A stretch of DNA of 64,000 nucleotides from Cytobacillus kochii (GTDB taxonomy: Bacteria > Bacillota > Bacilli > Bacillales > Cytobacillaceae), in assembly GCF_020171845.1 (NCBI RefSeq), contig NZ_JAIVAM010000004.1:310001-374000 (forward strand). Direction: 5' to 3'. The notes below the pieces were generated by a model, which saw only the letters and a program-made list of their open reading frames with translations, had not been told where the DNA came from and made no database searches. Positions 15,429 through 23,658 of this stretch are shown piece by piece. The position numbers were made by a program, and so were the translations under genes. How positions within the stretch are numbered: position 1 is the first letter of the stretch; every line of letters begins with the position of its first letter.

Positions 15429-16222
15429 ATCACTAGGTAAAGTAGCTGAATTGTTGATAGTTACTTTCCATGAAATTATTGTTGTACTATCACGTACATT
15501 ATTTTCCTTAATTTCTTCTAATAATCTTTTAACACCATATTGATTGGTTATCCCTTCGAAGGTATTAAATATTTCAAATGGGTTGTCAAAATTAGTATTT
15601 GGGCACTCAATAAGCCCATCTGTTGTTAAGAAAATATGATTTTCTCCTTTCCGTAATTCTTTCCTTCCAGAACTGTAACAAGGTACAGCTAAATTAAAAG
15701 TATTCTTTTGTCCTACCCACTCATAAAAACTTCTATGATTCTGTTGAAATTCTCCTAGTGCTTTAAGTTCAGGATGAAACAAATAAAGAATGCAATCTCC
15801 TATCGATAGCCACCAAAGGAATTTTCCTTTCCTAACAACAAATAGGCAAGCAGTTTCTCCTTGGACATTTTGATTAGCTTCTCGAAAGCTTTGACCCTTA
15901 AAAATATTTAGAATGAAGGTGGATATGGTGTCGAAAGCTTCTACTGTCTGCATTTTTAAGATTTGTTGCACTGAGTCTCTTTCTTTTTCAAAGGTTTTAA
16001 GAACTAATTCTGCACTTTGTGCTGTATTATGAGCATCAAGAATAATAACAAACTCCCAATCTTCTTCTTGATTAACCCAAATTAAACATCCATCTTCATT
16101 CTTAAATTGCCCAGTTGAAGAGTTACCACCAAAATGACCTATTACAATATCGTTGTTCAACAATTCAGTGTGAACTTCATCTACATAATGTTTTGGCTTC
16201 CTACCCATTGATAATCACTCAT
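15417..16222 (-). CDS. PP2C-like (PPM) protein phosphatase, N-terminal frameshift
   Basis: The PPM pattern is recognisable: FKNEDGCLIW, then VIILDAHN in place of the usual DGH metal site, WLSIGDCILYL, IFLTTDGLI and DSTTIISW. Members remove phosphate from Ser/Thr, but the altered second motif leaves catalysis uncertain. A good ribosome site (AAAGGTGAT) precedes ATG at 16220-16222, reading SDYQWVGSQ. That frame shifts after the A4 tract at 16191-16194, and one added A joins it to KHYVDEVHTEL. Without the correction the only start is an internal ATG at 16206-16208 with no ribosome site. The last residues (DIPQ) and stop lie in the array repeat. Confidence 0.75.
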
Positions 16223-16291
16223 GATTAATCACCTTTTATTCATATTGGTCAACTATTTTTTAATATACAAAAGAAAATAAAACGATTTATA

Positions 16292-16349
16292 ACCTAAGAA
16301 AAGCACCCTTTTCATGCAGAATAGCTGCCAATTCCTTATTTCGGAAATA
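16292..16349 (-). repeat. array repeat copy 25
   Basis: Gene-strand TTTCCGAAATAAGGAATTGG, CAGCTATTCTGC, then ATGAAAAGGGTGCTTTTC. Box A eroded, box B clear. Confidence 0.6.
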
Positions 16350-16361
16350 TAATTTCGTTAT

Positions 16362-17027
16362 TTATCCAACTTTACTTGCTATTAAAATATCTGTTATCTC
16401 GTCAACACAATTAACAATATGTGTAGGGTTAGTATCACTTAATTCTTTAAATGAACCATATCCATAAGTTACTCCGATAGAGTCAATACCAATATTATTT
16501 GCACCAATCATATCGTGTTTTCTGTCACCAATCATAATAAAATCATCTAGCCTATGCTCATTGTACTTATCAAGTATGTATTGAATAATTTCAGTTTTTG
16601 ATGTTCGTGTTCCGTCTAGATTACTTCCAGCAACAAGATCAAAATAATGGTCAATGTTAAAATACTTTAGTATTTGTTCAGAAAATACAGTAGGCTTTGA
16701 AGTTGCAACAACTAAAATATATTGTTGTTCTTTTAATGATTTTAGTAGAAAAGGAATTTCCGAATATAGGTCATTCTCAAACATACCCTTATCCTTGAAC
16801 CTTTCCCTGTAAAAATGAATTGCCTTTTGTGTACTTCCTTCATCAAAGTCGTAATATTCAGCAAATGACACTTGAAGTGGTGGACCGATAAAACATTCAA
16901 GTTTATCGATATTAGGTTCATCAATGTCCATTTTCTTTAACGCATATTGAACAGATTTAGTTATACCTATTTTTGGGTCTGAAAGTGTTCCATCTAAATC
17001 AAATAAAATTATCTTATATTTGTTCAT
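16362..17027 (-). CDS. HAD-family hydrolase (phosphoglycolate phosphatase-like)
   Basis: 221 residues from the ATG preceded by AAAGGAAGC; a longer reading would run into the flanking repeat and is rejected. HAD motif I is FDLDGTLSD near residue 8-16, motif II ATSKP near 110, and motifs III/IV are the Lys region and GDRKHDMIGANNIGI near 165. The helical cap sits between motifs I and II, as in the Gph/PpaX/YfnB type. It dephosphorylates small phosphate esters; the substrate is unresolved. It is the first gene of the array in transcription order. Confidence 0.87.
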   Translation of the reverse strand: MNKYKIILFDLDGTLSDPKIGITKSVQYALKKMDIDEPNIDKLECFIGPPLQVSFAEYYDFDEGSTQKAIHFYRERFKDKGMFENDLYSEIPFLLKSLKEQQYILVVATSKPTVFSEQILKYFNIDHYFDLVAGSNLDGTRTSKTEIIQYILDKYNEHRLDDFIMIGDRKHDMIGANNIGIDSIGVTYGYGSFKELSDTNPTHIVNCVDEITDILIASKVG

Positions 17028-17100
17028 ATAAAGCTTCCTTTCTGTATCAATTACCTTCCTCATTTTACCATAAAAAAACTCAGAATTATTTAAATTTATT

Positions 17101-17158
17101 ATCAAACTGTCCCGTTTACTCGATAATTCTTGCTCCATTAAATGGCCCGATTGCTGAA
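17101..17158 (-). repeat. array repeat copy 26 (rightmost)
   Basis: Gene-strand TTCAGCAATCGGGCCATTTA, TGGAGCAAGAATT, then GAGTAAACGGGACAGTTTG. Composite of two boxes. Directly abuts the terminator of the sulfurtransferase gene, which marks the right edge of the array. Confidence 0.72.
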
Positions 17159-17190
17159 AAAAAAGTCCTGCATCAATACAGGACTTTTGA
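17157..17190 (-). terminator. intrinsic terminator after sulfurtransferase gene
   Basis: Stem AAAAGTCCTG / CAGGACTTTT with an 8-base loop and a T8 tail on the minus strand. Confidence 0.88.
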
Positions 17191-17298
17191 TCAAACTTTA
17201 TTATAAGTTATCAATCTTTTTTATAAATTATCGAACTTTTTTACAACCTATAAATTTTAATTTAAATCAACAAATGCGAGAACATTCGTGGAAAGAAT

Positions 17299-18201
17299 TT
17301 ATTCATTATTGGTTGTTACTAGTGGCGCGTTTTCGTCTTGCACCCATTCTGTCATGGAACCATCGTATACAGCGACATCTTTACGGCCTAGTGTATATAG
17401 AATGAAAGCATTCCATGTAGCAGCAATCCCACCGCCACAATATGTGATGACTTTTTTAGATTGATCAAATACACCGGTCGGCTCAAAAATTTCACGTAAA
17501 TTTTCTTCATCTTTAATGAGAAGTGATTCATCATCTGATAAGTCGGCAAAGAAGACATTTTTACTATTAGGAATATGACCGGGACGACCGTAAGTGTTTT
17601 TCTTACCACTAAAGACATCTGGTGATAAACAATTCATAATAATCATGTTTGGATCATCTATCGCTTTTTTGACATCTTCTTTTGTAGCTAATAATTCCCG
17701 TCTTCTTCTACCATTAAAAGTTGCTTTTGGATAATATTCAATCCCAGACTTAATTTCTCTACCTTCTTCTTTCCATTTTCTAAACCCGCCGTTTAAGATT
17801 GAGACATTATCAAATCCTTCGAAGCGAAGTTGCCACCAAACACGTGATGCCCAATCAGATGCGGCATTCGGGGAGCCGACTTCAGCGATTTTGTCATAAA
17901 TAATCACATGCGTACCATCACCAACACCCAATTTTTCAATCCCTTCTACGAACCTTTCTCGAGATGGCAATGTAAATGCTTTTGGATCATCTGGGTTTGC
18001 TAATTCGTTTACTACATCTGCATGCACAGCACCTGGAATATGCTCTTCTTTATAAGCGTCTCGTCCGTTCGTTACAGAGTAAAGTCCATCACCATCTGGT
18101 AACTTTAAGAAAGTCGTCGCGTCTAGTATGCGGATATTTTCATCATTTAAATGTTCCTCTAACCATTGGGTTGAAACAATTGGTGGAATCGTTTTGGTCA
18201 T
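17299..18201 (-). CDS. sulfurtransferase, two rhodanese domains
   Basis: 300 residues with two tandem rhodanese domains: an inactive N-terminal one (about 1-150, HIPGAVHADVV) and a C-terminal one (about 160-295) with the active-site loop CGGGIAAT near residue 254. The CGGGxxA/T loop is closer to thiosulfate:cyanide sulfurtransferase or 3-mercaptopyruvate sulfurtransferase of Gram-positives. It moves a sulfane sulfur from thiosulfate or mercaptopyruvate to a thiol or cyanide in the cytoplasm. Single-gene unit with its own terminator. Confidence 0.92.
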   Translation of the reverse strand: MTKTIPPIVSTQWLEEHLNDENIRILDATTFLKLPDGDGLYSVTNGRDAYKEEHIPGAVHADVVNELANPDDPKAFTLPSRERFVEGIEKLGVGDGTHVIIYDKIAEVGSPNAASDWASRVWWQLRFEGFDNVSILNGGFRKWKEEGREIKSGIEYYPKATFNGRRRRELLATKEDVKKAIDDPNMIIMNCLSPDVFSGKKNTYGRPGHIPNSKNVFFADLSDDESLLIKDEENLREIFEPTGVFDQSKKVITYCGGGIAATWNAFILYTLGRKDVAVYDGSMTEWVQDENAPLVTTNNE

Positions 18202-18556
18202 ACTCTTCTCTCCTCTTTCGATTTTTGATTAATATAACATTATACCCATCTGTATACAAGGAATTAGGTTTGCAATGTTCATTTTTATGAAACAAACCAT
18301 TATATTTTCATATTCCCTATTTATAAAGGTTAGAAACATTGATAAAAGCTTAATCATAATCATTATTTTATGAAAGCTTTCGAGCAAAAAAAACACTCTC
18401 CCTAAACCTGTTCATTGAATAGAGAGAATGAAATTAAGTAAAGACATTCGACATTCATACCAATAATTATAAGAAAATATCTTTTCGATTCGTCTCTACA
18501 TTACAACTCAATCTTGCTACATAAGGCCCTCCTTTATGGAGGAAAGAAACAACGGG
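18202..18556. other. intergenic, no gene seen
   Basis: No frame with a ribosome site. A weak CTCTC/GAGAG hairpin near 18397-18424 and an AAGGCCCTCC/GGAGGA palindrome near 18521-18543 are the only structures. The second loosely recalls the array repeat but lacks its flanks. Confidence 0.4.
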
Positions 18557-18588
18557 AAAAAAACCGATTCTTATTTTAATCGGTTTTT
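18557..18588 (-). terminator. intrinsic terminator after OYE gene
   Basis: AAAAACCGATT / AATCGGTTTTT with T runs on both strands, 15 bases past the stop. Confidence 0.85.
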
Positions 18589-18602
18589 AAAATAATTTCC
18601 TA

Positions 18603-19727
18603 TTAATAGAGGGTGCCTTCTGCTTCTTTTGTATAAATTTTCACCTGATCAAGTGCCCCATCTTTTAACTTAGTTACCCATTCTGGATCTGCAAGTAGGG
18701 CACGACCGATTGCCACGTAATCATATTCACCAGCATTCATTTTTTCATCGACAATTTTAAGATTTTTTTCAATGGTGATTTGTGCATTATCTTCACTACT
18801 TAAATATGCGCGATTAATGCCAATGGATCCAACTGCAATTGTTGGTTTTTGTGTGATTTTCTTTGTCCACGCAGCTAAGTTATATGTAGGGTGTTCATCT
18901 ACAAATTCTGGTTCCCATATGCGTCTTGTTGAACAATGAAAAATATCTACACCCGCTTCAACTAAAGGTAATAATATGGTCGCAAGTTCCTTACTATTAT
19001 TCGCTAACTTGGCTTTGTAATCTGTACCCTTCCATTGAGAATAGCGGAAAACAATTGGAAAATCGGGACCAACACTTTGTCTGCATGCCTTAACGACCTC
19101 TGCTGCAAATGTAGAGCGTTCCTGTAGGTCTCCACCATACTGATCTGTCCGTTTATTAGTCAGTTCCCAGAAAAATTGATCAATTAGATAACCGTGAGCT
19201 CCGTGTAATTCGATGCCATCAAATCCAATCTCTTTGGCAGATTTAGCAGCCTTTGCATACGCATCAACTAGGTCATGTATATCTTCTTCTGTAAGTACCT
19301 TGATTTGATCAATTTTCTTTCCTTTTAACGTGATTCCTGAAGGACTGACAGGCGGTGAATCGATGTTAGGTAGACTCCCGGCTTTTCTTGCTGCACCAAC
19401 ATGCCATAATTGTGGAATAATCTTCCCGCCGGCTTCATGTACTTGAGCTACTACATTTGCCCAACCTTTTAGTGCATCCTCGCCATAAAAAAGGGGAATT
19501 GTTTCACCAGCAACTGCTGATGGATGATCAATCGCTGTGCCTTCAGTAATAATAAGGCCTACACCATTTTCTGCTCTCCTGCGATAATATTGTGCTACCT
19601 TTTCATCTGGTACACCATTTGGTGAGAATCCTCTTGTCATTGGTGCCATTACTACCCTGCTTTTTAATTGCCCATTTCCAAATGACACCTTTTCCAATAA
19701 ACTATGCCCTGCAATTTTTTCTACCAT
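18603..19727 (-). CDS. NADH:flavin oxidoreductase, old yellow enzyme family
   Basis: 374 residues. TIM-barrel OYE with RVVMAPMTRG at the first strand, QLWHVGAARK near residue 105, the substrate-binding pair in GIELHGAHGYLIDQFFW near 175, and a C-terminal phosphate site (YDVAIGRALLADPEW type, here DYVAIGRALL). FMN-dependent reduction of alpha,beta-unsaturated carbonyls or nitro compounds using NAD(P)H. ATG chosen after AGGAGTGAT; a GTG three codons upstream lies inside that site. Physiological substrate unknown, as usual in this family. Confidence 0.92.
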   Translation of the reverse strand: MVEKIAGHSLLEKVSFGNGQLKSRVVMAPMTRGFSPNGVPDEKVAQYYRRRAENGVGLIITEGTAIDHPSAVAGETIPLFYGEDALKGWANVVAQVHEAGGKIIPQLWHVGAARKAGSLPNIDSPPVSPSGITLKGKKIDQIKVLTEEDIHDLVDAYAKAAKSAKEIGFDGIELHGAHGYLIDQFFWELTNKRTDQYGGDLQERSTFAAEVVKACRQSVGPDFPIVFRYSQWKGTDYKAKLANNSKELATILLPLVEAGVDIFHCSTRRIWEPEFVDEHPTYNLAAWTKKITQKPTIAVGSIGINRAYLSSEDNAQITIEKNLKIVDEKMNAGEYDYVAIGRALLADPEWVTKLKDGALDQVKIYTKEAEGTLY

Positions 19728-19823
19728 CTTTATCACTCCTTGCTTTCATTTTACAAAGAATGCTAACAAATACAAGTAAAATGCTTTCAATTAACAGAAT
19801 ATTTTATTCGTTTATCACTGCAT

Positions 19824-19864
19824 AAAAAAACATTTCAACAAAAGGGATTGAAATGTTTTCTCTT
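19824..19864 (-). terminator. intrinsic terminator
   Basis: AAAACATTTCAA / TTGAAATGTTTT around a 9-base loop with A/T runs on both sides, next to the stop of the 124-residue gene. Confidence 0.85.
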
Positions 19865-19866
19865 TA

Positions 19867-20241
19867 TTAGGAATCAGCTCTTTTAATTTCTTCAGGTTTA
19901 AAGCCATAAATGACAGAAACACCTAAATATAAAGAAAAGAAATCCAAGAACCAATTATTATTCCTTTCCTTTGTGTGAAGACAACGAAAGATCTCTTGGA
20001 ACTGCATGCTTTCATTTGCCTTCACCACGGGGGTGATTCCGAAATATTTAATTACCGTATCTAAATTTAAATGTTTTGCAATCTTCAAAACATCCTCTAA
20101 TAGTGAATAATAGATTGCGATTTCCTTTTCCTGAAATAGTTTAATCATTTGCGTATTTAAGTTAGTTAATAATAACCGTCCTTCTTCTTCATTCACAACA
20201 GGAACTTGATTTAACATTTCTTTTATATCGATTTTAATCAC
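19867..20241 (-). CDS. small helical protein, unknown
   Basis: 124 residues, soluble, largely alpha-helical, with no cysteine cluster or catalytic signature (one Cys in FRCLHTKERNNNWF). Reads from GTG with only weak ribosome-site support. It follows the MpsC-like gene by 38 bases in the same direction and is followed by a terminator, so the two form an operon. I do not recognise the family. Confidence 0.68.
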   Translation of the reverse strand: MIKIDIKEMLNQVPVVNEEEGRLLLTNLNTQMIKLFQEKEIAIYYSLLEDVLKIAKHLNLDTVIKYFGITPVVKANESMQFQEIFRCLHTKERNNNWFLDFFSLYLGVSVIYGFKPEEIKRADS

Positions 20242-20279
20242 CTATTTTTCCAATTTTAATCATCTTAACGAGTTGAGAG

Positions 20280-20627
20280 TTATACTTGCAAAGGTTTATC
20301 AAAAACATAAATCGTCATCGCAATATCTTTTTCTAAATCAATATCAGTAAAAATATTGATTAATTGAGCACCAACGAGTCCTTCAAGTTTTTCAACCTTT
20401 TCTTTATCGCTATATAATTGTTTGATAAGGGTTGTTCGAGCTTCATGGACTACTTGGTAGCCTTTCGTTGATTCAATCATGAACTTCTCGACATTTGTTA
20501 AGTTCCCTTTCATTTCCGTAATCGCCCAACAGCCTGTAAATTTTGTAGTCATTTCTCTTGGCCCATTGCCTACATGTTTTTTTCGAATTTCTCTTATAAT
20601 CATATTGAATTGATGTTCGATATTCAT
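20280..20627 (-). CDS. MpsC-like protein (DUF2294)
   Basis: 115 residues beginning IEHQFNMIIREIRKKHVGNGPREM, the recognisable DUF2294/MpsC pattern, with the YQVVHEARTTLI segment and the LINIFTDIDLEKDIAMTIYVF ending. MpsC was named from a membrane-potential-generating (Mps) system of Staphylococcus, where it is linked to bicarbonate/sodium transport. No mpsA or mpsB lies here, so only the domain can be claimed. GGAGG site 8 bases before ATG. First gene of a two-gene unit. Confidence 0.82.
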   Translation of the reverse strand: MNIEHQFNMIIREIRKKHVGNGPREMTTKFTGCWAITEMKGNLTNVEKFMIESTKGYQVVHEARTTLIKQLYSDKEKVEKLEGLVGAQLINIFTDIDLEKDIAMTIYVFDKPLQV

Positions 20628-20744
20628 TAAAAGCGTCCTCCAATAATAAAGTCACAGTTTTTCCAGGTAAGTGTATAGCGCAAATGTAATCTTATGGTCC
20701 TCCATGTGATCATTAGATAAACCTATTCCTTTATGCATACAATA

Positions 20745-20792
20745 AGCCCGCCATAAAATAGTTTGTTTACGCAAACTATTTTATGGCGGGCT
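20745..20792. repeat. 48-bp perfect palindrome, 21-bp arms
   Basis: AGCCCGCCATAAAATAGTTTG and its exact complement flank a 6-base loop. Much longer and more GC-rich at its base than the terminators around it. The tail on the minus strand (TTATTG) is only weakly T-rich, so it could be an imperfect terminator or a small transposon-derived palindrome. No gene reads into it from the right within 600 bases. Confidence 0.85.
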
Positions 20793-20793
20793 A

Positions 20794-21405
20794 ATAGCAA
20801 AGCAGCAGACGCTACTCGTTATCCATCTCACCATTCACCTATTATTATATAGTAATAGGCAATATCTTTACCTATTAGCCATATATTACTTATATAAGTA
20901 TAATTTCTTTCTCGAAAAATATCAATATTATAGAAAAAAATTGCTTTCTCTTCTATTCGATATCGTAATAATCTTATAGTTGCTTTGCAAGCAAAGGTAC
21001 TACATTACTAAAGTAATCAAACTCCCCATCTCCTTTTAATCCAGCAATTTTAAATTCTTTTTTAATTATCATTATCGATATATTAACCTCGCCTATTTTC
21101 TTATCTAAAATATTCTATTATATCTATTCAACAAAAAATCCCTTCCTTCCTGTATTGAAGTAGGGATTTCATACTAATTATTGAACATTTATTCAACTAC
21201 CTTGCCCTGTTAATTTAAGTACATTTTTTTCACAATCCCATTAGTGTAATCCTATTGAGACTCAGTTATTTTTACATAAAAGAGGGATTTCAAGCGTCTC
21301 AAATGACTCGTCTCAAAGGTATGAACGTTTTTAAATCTTTAAATTTAGAGTGATAAGCAGATTAAAGTTGTAAATCCGCACTTTTGAGACTACCCCGATA
21401 TGAAC
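20794..21405. other. 612-bp AT-rich stretch without a gene
   Basis: No credible frame on either strand. It contains a possible outlying copy of the array repeat at 21185-21225, whose gene-strand text is AATTAACAGGGCAAGGTAG then TTGAATAAATG, similar to the box B type (GGGC plus TTGAATAA). The rest is featureless. Confidence 0.45.
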
Positions 21406-22857
21406 TTAAAGAATTTGTTCTGCTACCAATTCTGAAAGAGTTTTAATTCCATAGTCAATTTCATCTAAGGATGCATAAGAATAAGAAATTCTCAAATATT
21501 GATCAGAGTGATACTCATACAAATCTCCAGGGTGAACAAGTATTTTCCGACGCAAGGCTTTTGTAAAAAGCTGGTACATGGATATACCTTTATTTAACTT
21601 AAGCCAGATGAAATATCCGCCTCTAGGGATATTCCATGTACCGATGCTAGTAAAGTATTTCTTTAATGCTTCAAGAGCAACATCTCTTCGAATCTTAACA
21701 TTTTTCCGCATAATATCGTTATGCTGATAATAAAGGCCACTAGAAAATAGTTCTGTGGTTACATTTTGGGAGAGTGAGCTGGTTCCATAATCAGTTTGCA
21801 TTTTTATATCTGCCAATCTTTTAATGACTTTTTCTGATCCAACAATCCAACCAATCCTGAGACCAGGACTTAAATTCTTCGATAATCCACCAATATATAA
21901 AACAAGTCCGTTGTTATCAAATGCCTTGATTGGCTGTGGAGGTTTTTCATCAAACCAAATCTCCCTATATACATCATCCTCTATAATAGGCAAACGGTCC
22001 CTATCACACGCTTCAACAAGCGTTTTTCTTCTTTCAAGTGACATGACACTACCGGTAGGATTTTGAAAAGTAGGTATTGTAAAAAGAATTTCTCCTTTTC
22101 TCCGCCTATGTCGATCAACCAATTCTTTTATTTCTATACCTTCTCCATCCTGCTTGATTCCCGAAAGTTGCATTCCGAACGATTGAAAGGTTCTAAGAGA
22201 GTAAAGGTAGGATGGCTTTTCAACATAGACTACTGAGTTTGTGTGCAAAAGGCCAAGGCAAATAAGCTGAAGTGCCTGCAAAACACCAGAGGTAATCAAG
22301 ATTGAGGATGGATCAGCTTCTATTCCTATTGTTTTAAGGTACGTGCTTACCTCTCTTCTTAGATTGATATTCCCGTTCGGTTCTTCATAACCCAGCGATG
22401 TCATAGACTGTGACAGTTTTTTTAGTACGCCCTGAATCATTTTGTTAGGTATTAATTCAGGGGAAGGTTCACAGGATCCCATTCGGATGATACCAGGTTG
22501 GAATTCAGCTTGATTGATCTGCTGCATTATATTTTGATTTGTTTGATGTAATCCCGAAGATATATAGGGATGCCAATTATGTGAATGATTAATGGACATT
22601 AATGTCCATGTATTGTTTATTACTTTTGTACCTCCACCAGCATTACCGCTAATAAGGCCTTCAGCTGCCAGCTCTTCAAGGGCAGATACTACGGTACTTC
22701 TGTTTACACAGAAAATTTCAGAAAGCATCCGCTGACTTGGCAATTTGAAACCAACTGGCCATTCTCCAGTTACTATTTTATCTTTTATGAAATTAACAAT
22801 CTGTATATCCAATCGATATGGATTGTTTCTATCAGGTTTCCAGTTGATATCAAACAT
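21406..22857 (-). CDS. MocR-family regulator (GntR helix-turn-helix plus aminotransferase fold)
   Basis: 483 residues. Winged helix at residues 1-75 (LPSQRMLSEIFCVNRSTVVS), then a fold-type I aminotransferase domain with the PLP lysine in YIGGLSKNLSPGLRIGW and NPTGSVMSLERR, IIEDDVYREIW. MocR proteins bind PLP as effector and regulate neighbours. Start chosen at MFDINWKPDRNN behind GGAGGG; a 19-residue longer reading is not supported. Divergent from an ornithine-cyclodeaminase relic and a PhzF gene, which are its probable targets, and it has no pdx genes beside it, unlike the second MocR of the window. Confidence 0.9.
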   Translation of the reverse strand: MFDINWKPDRNNPYRLDIQIVNFIKDKIVTGEWPVGFKLPSQRMLSEIFCVNRSTVVSALEELAAEGLISGNAGGGTKVINNTWTLMSINHSHNWHPYISSGLHQTNQNIMQQINQAEFQPGIIRMGSCEPSPELIPNKMIQGVLKKLSQSMTSLGYEEPNGNINLRREVSTYLKTIGIEADPSSILITSGVLQALQLICLGLLHTNSVVYVEKPSYLYSLRTFQSFGMQLSGIKQDGEGIEIKELVDRHRRRKGEILFTIPTFQNPTGSVMSLERRKTLVEACDRDRLPIIEDDVYREIWFDEKPPQPIKAFDNNGLVLYIGGLSKNLSPGLRIGWIVGSEKVIKRLADIKMQTDYGTSSLSQNVTTELFSSGLYYQHNDIMRKNVKIRRDVALEALKKYFTSIGTWNIPRGGYFIWLKLNKGISMYQLFTKALRRKILVHPGDLYEYHSDQYLRISYSYASLDEIDYGIKTLSELVAEQIL

Positions 22858-23137
22858 AAATTCCCTCCAAAAACATAGTATTTTCACCATATCATTTGGT
22901 TGGTTAATTAACAACCAAGAATGGTTGGAGACTTTTTGTTGTTATTCAAATACAATTACATTAAATCTTTTCAAAAACCCTAATGGTAATAGGCACAGGA
23001 GTTCAGGCGTTTTTTTTAAATAGCCGCCACTCTATCTCAAGTTCAGACAATTAACAAGGTATATATATAACCCTGTAAAATATGAAAATGCATTAATATA
23101 CCAGTCTTCAATAAAAACGGAACTCGGTAAAATCATA

Positions 23138-23628
23138 AATGATATCAACGATAATTATAATAAGAGCTGGAAACAAAGAATTGTGTCAGTTCAGTTTGTA
23201 GCTGTAAGAAATCCAATGAAAGCTTTGGAAGTAACCGATGCAGTAATTACGATTACGCCTTCGCGAAAACCATTGATTTTTAAGGATTGGATTAAGCCAG
23301 GCAAACATATCAGCTGTGTGGGGGCAGACATGACTGGAAAACAGGAAGTGGATGAAAAGATTTTGAGGTTGTTTCTGTATACGAAGATGATATAAAACAC
23401 GTATCGACAGTGGGAGAAACAAAAAGTGCTATAAGGGCTGATATATTAGGCAAAAACAGTTTGACTGAAATTGGACCATTCTTACTTGGAAATGCGAAAG
23501 GACGTACAAGTGATGTAGAAATGACGATTTTTGATAGTACTGGCATAGCATTGCAGGATCTTGCAGTTTCAAAATATATTGTATCAAAAGCAGAAGAAAT
23601 GAATGTCGGGACAATCGTACAAATATAA
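23138..23628 (+). pseudogene. ornithine cyclodeaminase/mu-crystallin family, truncated and frameshifted
   Basis: The C-terminal half of the family is readable: VSVQFVAVRNPMKALEVTDA then VITITPSRKPLIF, WIKPGKHISCVGADMTGKQE, then in the next frame EVVSVYEDDIKHVSTVGETK and TEIGPFLLGNAKGRTSDVEM, TIFDSTGIALQDLAVS. One T added to the T4 tract at 23361-23364 rejoins the frames. The N-terminal substrate-binding half (about 130 residues) is missing, so the gene is truncated regardless. The SVGADxxGKxE and DSTGxAxQD motifs identify the family. Confidence 0.82.
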
Positions 23629-23658
23629 AATCAATATCTAATTTGGAGGGATCATATT

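Larger units (their letters stand above)
5200..17160 (-). mobile_element. cassette-like gene array with palindromic repeats
   Basis: About 12 kb in which every gene or relic points to the minus strand and almost every intergenic space holds one or more copies of a related repeat. On the gene strand the repeat reads roughly TTCNNCAATNGGGCGC, then a hairpin often built on ATTCTTGAATAAG, then GCGCC and a T-rich stretch, commonly followed by a second box such as AAAGGGCCA. Cargo is short, unrelated, non-essential-looking and often decayed. One tyrosine recombinase relic lies inside at 12.4-12.9 kb. The layout (same orientation, one gene per repeat) resembles an integron cassette array, but the ends do not match the attC core GTTRRRY, and no intact integrase is present. 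The mobile interpretation is inference; the repeats and orientation are directly visible. Confidence 0.55.

Noticed and set aside
16742-17138. Longer or alternative proteins around the HAD gene start
   Set aside because: The extended start would translate the array repeat and lacks a ribosome site; the inner frame lies inside the enzyme.
5200-17160. CRISPR array
   Set aside because: Repeats are imperfect, 30-80 bases, separated by whole genes of varied length, and no cas genes are present.
5200-17160. True integron with attC sites
   Set aside because: The boxes lack the RYYYAAC/GTTRRRY core, and the only recombinase relic is not of IntI type. I keep the analogy but not the name.
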